Source: Epiperipatus broadwayi
Lineage: Eukaryota > Onychophora > Udeonychophora > Euonychophora > Peripatidae
Reading direction: 5' to 3'
NCBI GenBank assembly: GCA_028023455.1
Contig: JAQFVV010006246.1
Span: 5,966,363-6,030,362 of the forward strand
Length of the DNA stretch: 64,000 nt
In this document: piece after piece, positions 59,285 through 64,000 of the stretch
How positions within the stretch are numbered: the first letter of the stretch is position 1
Layout of the letters: each line of letters begins with the position of its first letter
Program-made: the position numbers and the translations under genes
The notes under the pieces: generated by a model
Database searches by the model: none
What the model saw: the letters and a program-made list of their open reading frames with translations, nothing else
What the model was told of the DNA's origin: nothing

Positions 59285-60160
59285 AATGTAAGCCAGAGTA
59301 ATCACTGAATTCAGGAATGTTTGTGCATAAAATCCCTATCCAGTGCATATCTTCCAATATCCTCAGACTAGTTTCTAGCTTGTGGCTTTCATCAGTGAGA
59401 AGCCTTGGATCTGAGAGCACTGCACTTAGTTCTTAGGATCTAATGCAACCCTCCAGCAGCTATCTTTTACTTTTTTTAAATCTAACTATGGATGTTGAAC
59501 GGAGTTCACATCCATACAAGTTAATGAGCTTAGCTTGTAAACATTATTGTGTTTTCATTTTGGACTCAAAGCTTTATAATTAGATAAAAAAGTAAAAGAT
59601 GGCTGCTGGAGGTTGCATTAGATCCTAAGATTTAAGTGCAGTGAACTTAGATCCAAGGTTCTTCACTGATGAAATCCACAAGCTAAAACCTAGTCTGGTG
59701 ATATTGGATGAGTAGGCACTGGATAGGGATTTTATGCAAAAAAACCTTCCTGCATCTATTAATTACTCTCGCTTGCCCTGAGTGGTGCTACTGTAAGTTT
59801 TGCCTCTGTGAAAAATAGCTTGGGTAAGCATAAAGAATGGTTATCATGATGTTTGATACCAATCCTTCCCAATAGGATTATAGTGATTAAAAAACCAAAG
59901 TTAACAAAATGTATGGATGCTGAACTGACTTCAGATCTATATAACTATACAAATTAATGGGTTTAAGCTTGAAAACATTATTGTGTTTTTATTTTGGACT
60001 AAAAGCTTCTTAGTTAAATAAAAAAAGTAAAAGATGGCAGCTGAAGCATTGCATTAGATCCTAAAATCTAGGTGCACTGCTCTCAGATCCATGGCTTTTC
60101 ACTGATAAAAGCCACAAGCTAGAAACTAGTCTGCTATATTTCAAATATTGATTTAGATAA
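59285..60160. repeat. Inverted array of the same repeat family as 3.67-5.26 kb
   Basis: A direct unit (59285-59560) is followed by two inverted units (about 59565-59790 and 59860-60160). Shared words with the left-end array include CCTATCCAGTGC/CCTATCC..TGCTG, CAGACTAGTTT, CTTTCATCAGTGAGAAG and TTGGATCTGAGAGCACTG. The family therefore occurs at both ends of the window in palindromic form. Confidence 0.8.
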
Positions 60161-60164
60161 TCCA

Positions 60165-61520
60165 CGATCTAGTTTAATTACTTTTATCTCAAAACTATGT
60201 TCACAAATTTCTAGCCCATTGTACACATTATCATCCTCCTCAAAAAAAAAAATATAAGGCCTTATTTTTTTTACTTTGTTTTCATTACTTTTTCTTTTTT
60301 TTAATATTTTTATTTATTGTGTTCTTTTATATACATCTGATTTAATTATACTCATTTTATTTTTATACCCTTCTTAATTAATTTCTATTATTATTAAAAA
60401 ATATTATTTCATAATTCACAGAAATTCAATTTATTTAAATATTTTATTCTGTAAAAAAACATTACTAAAAATCGATATATTCTATCTTATCATGTCTATA
60501 AAGTTATTCAAAATATTTTTAATTTTTTTTTATCCAAATTCCCACTATGGCAACCTATTTTTAAATAATTTATAATTATTATTACTAATTCCTTAGGTAC
60601 TTCAACCATTTCTTCAAAATACTTTTCTCAATCATTCAATCCATCTATTAATGAATTCACTATTTTCACTTAACTTTTATGCATTTTTGCCAAAAATTAT
60701 TCTTTTTTTTCTCACTGTTTTATTTTTAAATATATTATTTTACCTTTTTAGGGTTTATTTTATGGTTCCATATGAAACCTAAAATCAATTTCATTATCTA
60801 ATATTCTTTTCTGGATTTCGTAATCAAAGTGTAAACTGCTTGTAATTCCTCTGAAATTTTCCCAATGGCATTTCCACCCCATTTTAATTTGTGAATACCT
60901 TTCAAATTCTTGACTAAATATTTTTTCTTGTCTTTAAAAAACTTTCATTTTTTCCACAGTCTTCTATTTCTTACATTAATATAACATTTTTCTTTACTGC
61001 CTTTAAGTATAATCCTTTGTGATATAGGCTGATATCTAGTACTACTTTATTTTTCAAGAACTGAGTCTTTTAATTAAAATATGCAAATTGTCCTGTCAAT
61101 TGACTATTGGCATACCTTGAAAGTATGCACAATAAATATTCATACAACATCAAAGGAATATATATTATAGTTGCAGCAAGTGCTACAAGATTTCAGTATT
61201 TCATATACATTACATGGAATATAGAATTCCTATGCTTTGCAAATAATTTACTTTATGCCTATTCCAGCATTCTGCTGAGTGAATAGGCTCTTACTTCAGC
61301 ATATATATGAAACAATAATTATCACAAACTATTTTCATTGTGATTTATTACATCATGATGATCATGTGATCATGTTTTTATTAGCAATTACATTTCACTA
61401 AAAAATTGTAGACAAATAATATTTACTGCCTCACACCATTTCATAAAGTTTGGTTATGGAAAGTCCATATTTGCATAAGGAACATTTTCATTAGTAGACA
61501 TTTTCATGGAAATGTAAGGA
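60165..61520. other. Non-coding, extremely AT-rich stretch
   Basis: Poly-A and poly-T tracts predominate; no gene or repeat partner is recognised. Confidence 0.6.
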
Positions 61521-61523
61521 ATT

Positions 61524-61613
61524 ATGTTATTTATGACATTCAATATTGCAGTTTTCATTTCTGCATCAGGGAGTGACACAGCTGCTGTAAATGAATGCCC
61601 ATGTGAGCCACAT
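61524..61613 (+). CDS. Candidate first exon of a small secreted Cys-containing peptide
   Basis: A 30-codon frame begins MLFMTFNIAVFISASGS, a plausible hydrophobic signal peptide. It continues into a polar segment with Glu-Cys-Pro-Cys-Glu and stops exactly at CAT|GTAAGT, a near-perfect splice donor at 61614. The intron would be phase 0. A second ATG at 61533 is in frame. An alternative is an internal exon starting after TTTCTGCATCAG at 61569. No downstream exon is identified, so the evidence rests on the signal-like sequence plus donor only. Confidence 0.3.
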
Positions 61614-61619
61614 GTAAGT

Positions 61620-62930
61620 TTTAAACTATTATTTTTTTAAATCCTCAATCACTGAAAATGTTATAACATTGCAAAGAATCTTTGATTGATATAACCTTCA
61701 CAAGGAATTCAAATTGATAAAACACAAGTGTATCATCACTTTAATGTATATTTTTTAAAATAGATATTGAAGGTAGAAAAGATGTTAGTCAACATGTGCA
61801 AAGTCAGAAAGACAAAAACATAAAAATTTGTTTGCTTTTTGTGCAATGATGAAGAATTTTATAAAATCCCACATTGTAAAGCTGTTGCTATTCATTGGGG
61901 TGGGCCAAGCAAATGAAAACTTGTTGAGATTAATAAAAGTTTATGGAACATTACCATATATATATATTAAATTAAAAAAAATTCAAATTTGAATAAAGCC
62001 AAGAGAATTAAAGTAAATGTAGTTTCAAACAGAAAAGATACTATCTTTTTTATGATTGTTAAGATATTTTTTGTCTCACATTGGTATAACACAATAACTT
62101 TTACAGTTTGGCATCTTAGATTCATCAACGATAAAATTAGCAAATTGATTAAAAATACTATAGAGAAATTTAGTTCAAAAAGCAAAAAATATTGATGTTT
62201 GTAATGCAAGAGCAAATTTAGGACATAGTAAATAAGTTGGGAAAAATGTTTGGAAAAAAACAGAAAATTTTTCAGAATGAGAAATTCTTAGTATTGGCTG
62301 TGGTCCAACATAATCCATAAATAACACCACTATCTTGAATTATTGAGGAAAAAATTATGCCATGTTGCAAAAATCTGAAAACGTTAGATTTTTATGTTTA
62401 GGTTCAGCATTAGAAAAAATAGAGAATATATCAAATGAGATATCTTTTTCCTTCTAGTTCCATTATGCTAAAAAAGACATTTGAAAGTAATACTTTGGAA
62501 ATGTTATTAATATTTTTCCAAGATCAATGTTTTTATTTTACATATGGAAAATAACAATAGGAAAGAAAAATCAAAGAAACATGCTTTATAAGTGCAACAA
62601 AAAATTTGTTGAATTAGCACTATAATTGTGTAAAATATTCATAATCTATAGAAAATTGTTCACTCATGTTTGAATGATAATATTGTGCAGTTTTAATGAT
62701 ATTTTAATTTTTTGAATTTATCTAAAAATATTAACAGGAAATGACAGTCATGTTGTAAACTAGACATAAGTGTTTATTTAACGGATGTTATGAAATTAAT
62801 TTCAATATTATAGCACTCTTCCATCAATATAGCTAAATCAGAAGAATAAGAGTTACAGTATAAAAAAGAATAAATGAAAAAAAGGAATTAATACAATCAC
62901 ACCCATGAATAGAAATTAAAAAAAAGGTAT
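61620..62930. other. Non-coding AT-rich stretch
   Basis: The paired open frames at 61967-62215 lie antisense to each other with low-complexity translations. No gene is supported. Confidence 0.55.
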
Positions 62931-63052
62931 TCATCTGAAATCTGGGCACGGCCACTTGATGGCATTGTTTATGTGTCAAAACACATAGAAATGCTGTTTC
63001 TGTGACCGGCCTTATGGCTAATATACAACATTTATATTGTATTACCCTTTGC

Positions 63053-63138
63053 AGGCCGCTTTACATGACATTGCACAAAAATATTACGACCTGTTTTGTG
63101 CTTTGAAACAATTTATATGTATTTGTTCTATTCCTAGT
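63053..63138 (+). CDS. Candidate internal exon
   Basis: The acceptor-like ATTACCCTTTGCAG at 63041-63054 precedes an open stretch reading AALHDIAQKYYDLFC and ALKQFI. Composition is less AT-rich than its surroundings. No clear donor follows before a stop in this frame, so it would have to be terminal or false. No family match is recognised. Confidence 0.2.
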
Positions 63139-63237
63139 TGATTACCGTATCACTTGACGGTGTTTTAATTGCAAATTGGTACAACTTTTCAAATCTCCAT
63201 AATAATGTCATTTATATTTCACCAATGTTCTTAATTA

Positions 63238-63531
63238 CTAATAATTGTCATATGATTCCCACCCTTCCCTAAAAAAATGATAATATGTAAAAAATTGGCG
63301 AAGAGTATATTCAAACATGCTTTGACAAAGCTCACAAGCTAATTCATGTTTCAGCATGGAAAATATACAAGACCAATAAAATGTCTGAGAAGAACGTGCA
63401 ATTTTTAAACTTTTCAGAATTGCCGAGTAAAGAGAGTGAGACTGTGTCCTTTTTTCAGGCACATAATGTCCTCCCAAATACCAGACTGTTTTCATTACAG
63501 CAATAAATAAAAGTAAGTTCAAAAAGTCCAA
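63238..63531 (-). CDS. Unrecognised 97-codon ORF
   Basis: Minus-strand frame starting MDFLNLLLFIAVMK, a weakly signal-like start, with three cysteines in the second half (SCIF, CELCQ). It is the longest frame of the right-hand 4 kb and sits in a patch less AT-rich than its neighbours. No domain is recognised and no promoter or splice signals stand out. It could be a chance frame or a decayed transposon piece. Confidence 0.2.
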   Translation of the reverse strand: MDFLNLLLFIAVMKTVWYLGGHYVPEKRTQSHSLYSAILKSLKIARSSQTFYWSCIFSMLKHELACELCQSMFEYTLRQFFTYYHFFREGWESYDNY

Positions 63532-63539
63532 AGTTTGTG

Positions 63540-64000
63540 TGTTTTTTTATTATTTCATTACAAATTGACAAGTATTTGAATTATCTTTTTTCAGCAGGGT
63601 TAAAATAAATGATTATTTTTGTTTACTTTTTGTTAATAATAACAAAGTATGCCCCCCCCCCAAAAAAAAAAAACAAAACAAAAACAAAACAGTATTGTAG
63701 AAGCCAAAAAAAAAAAAGGTAATTCAAACAAAATATAAATAAAAGTAAAAGTGAAAAAAAGTTGTTGAAAAAAAAAAAAATTATTGACTTTTTGTTACAA
63801 TTATTTATCTGAGAGCGGGAGTTTCAAAACAATTTTTTACCCCCCAAAAACACAAAAGTTACTTTTGATTTAATAAGAAGAAAAACAATTTGGTCACCTA
63901 TAAAAAAAAAGTTAAAAAAAATTGAAACAATTCCCAAATAATTGTATTAAATTTTTTCATCAAGGTTAAAACAAGTGGAGTTAAAATGAATTACTATTTT
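63540..64000. other. Low-complexity A-rich terminus
   Basis: Long A runs and a run of ten C (63652-63661) are present; nothing coding. Confidence 0.7.

Noticed and set aside
1-64000. CRISPR array, integron or prokaryotic operon
   Set aside because: No regularly spaced short repeats with unique spacers, no ribosome-binding sites or tightly packed genes; the content is eukaryotic.

Overview
The window is about 64 kb of very AT-rich DNA (roughly 72-75% A+T by eye). It has spliceosomal-type signals, long microsatellites, Penelope-like elements, non-LTR and LTR retrotransposons, hAT and Tigger-like DNA transposons and tRNA-derived SINE modules. It is therefore metazoan nuclear DNA, most likely from an invertebrate with a repeat-rich genome. 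The mix would fit a lophotrochozoan such as a mollusc, but cnidarians, flatworms and chelicerates cannot be excluded from sequence alone. There are no prokaryotic-type operons, rRNA genes or CRISPR arrays, and no convincing host tRNA gene.

Left end (1-13.8 kb). A decayed Penelope-like copy (1-1.4 kb) precedes the only convincing intact host-type gene, a single-exon GT92/DUF23 glycosyltransferase (2157-3509, +). Next comes a four-unit palindromic repeat array (3.67-5.26 kb). Two Penelope-like copies then lie head to head (5.28-9.02 kb), each ending in a tRNA-like SINE module. A Tigger-like DNA transposon (10.64-12.26 kb) and the 3' end of a non-LTR retrotransposon (12.29-12.90 kb) follow.

Middle (13.8-48.8 kb). 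This block is best read as nested LTR elements. Two copies of a ~2-kb LTR (13.82-16.33 kb and 38.92-48.81 kb, the second split by two insertions) flank it. The right copy abuts a primer-binding site and a gag-like N-terminus, and the left copy lies beside an integrase C-terminal fragment, all on the minus strand. Together they look like the two ends of one old retrotransposon (E1). Inside E1 sits a second minus-strand LTR element (E2, 26.7-38.3 kb) with its own primer-binding site. One LTR of E2 is split by a young plus-strand element (E3, 26.86-34.79 kb) that carries gag but no pol. E3 has LTRs about 99% identical outside a 1130-bp length difference. Because E2 has a second, uninterrupted LTR, the pre-insertion site of E3 can be read in the same window. 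E1 also holds a hAT element with intact 8-bp target duplication, two inverted copies of an unrecognised ~4.5-kb non-coding element, a 3.1-kb solo-LTR-like insertion and a small TRIM-like element.

Right end (48.8-64 kb). This part is mainly non-coding. It holds several foldback or palindromic repeats (51.7, 52.6, 55.2-56.15 and 59.3-60.15 kb; the last belongs to the same family as the 3.67-kb array), two decayed non-LTR retrotransposon fragments, and two short exon-like candidates near 61.5 and 63.1 kb. The likely host genes are thus the GT92 gene and possibly a few short exons. Most of the rest is layered mobile DNA.
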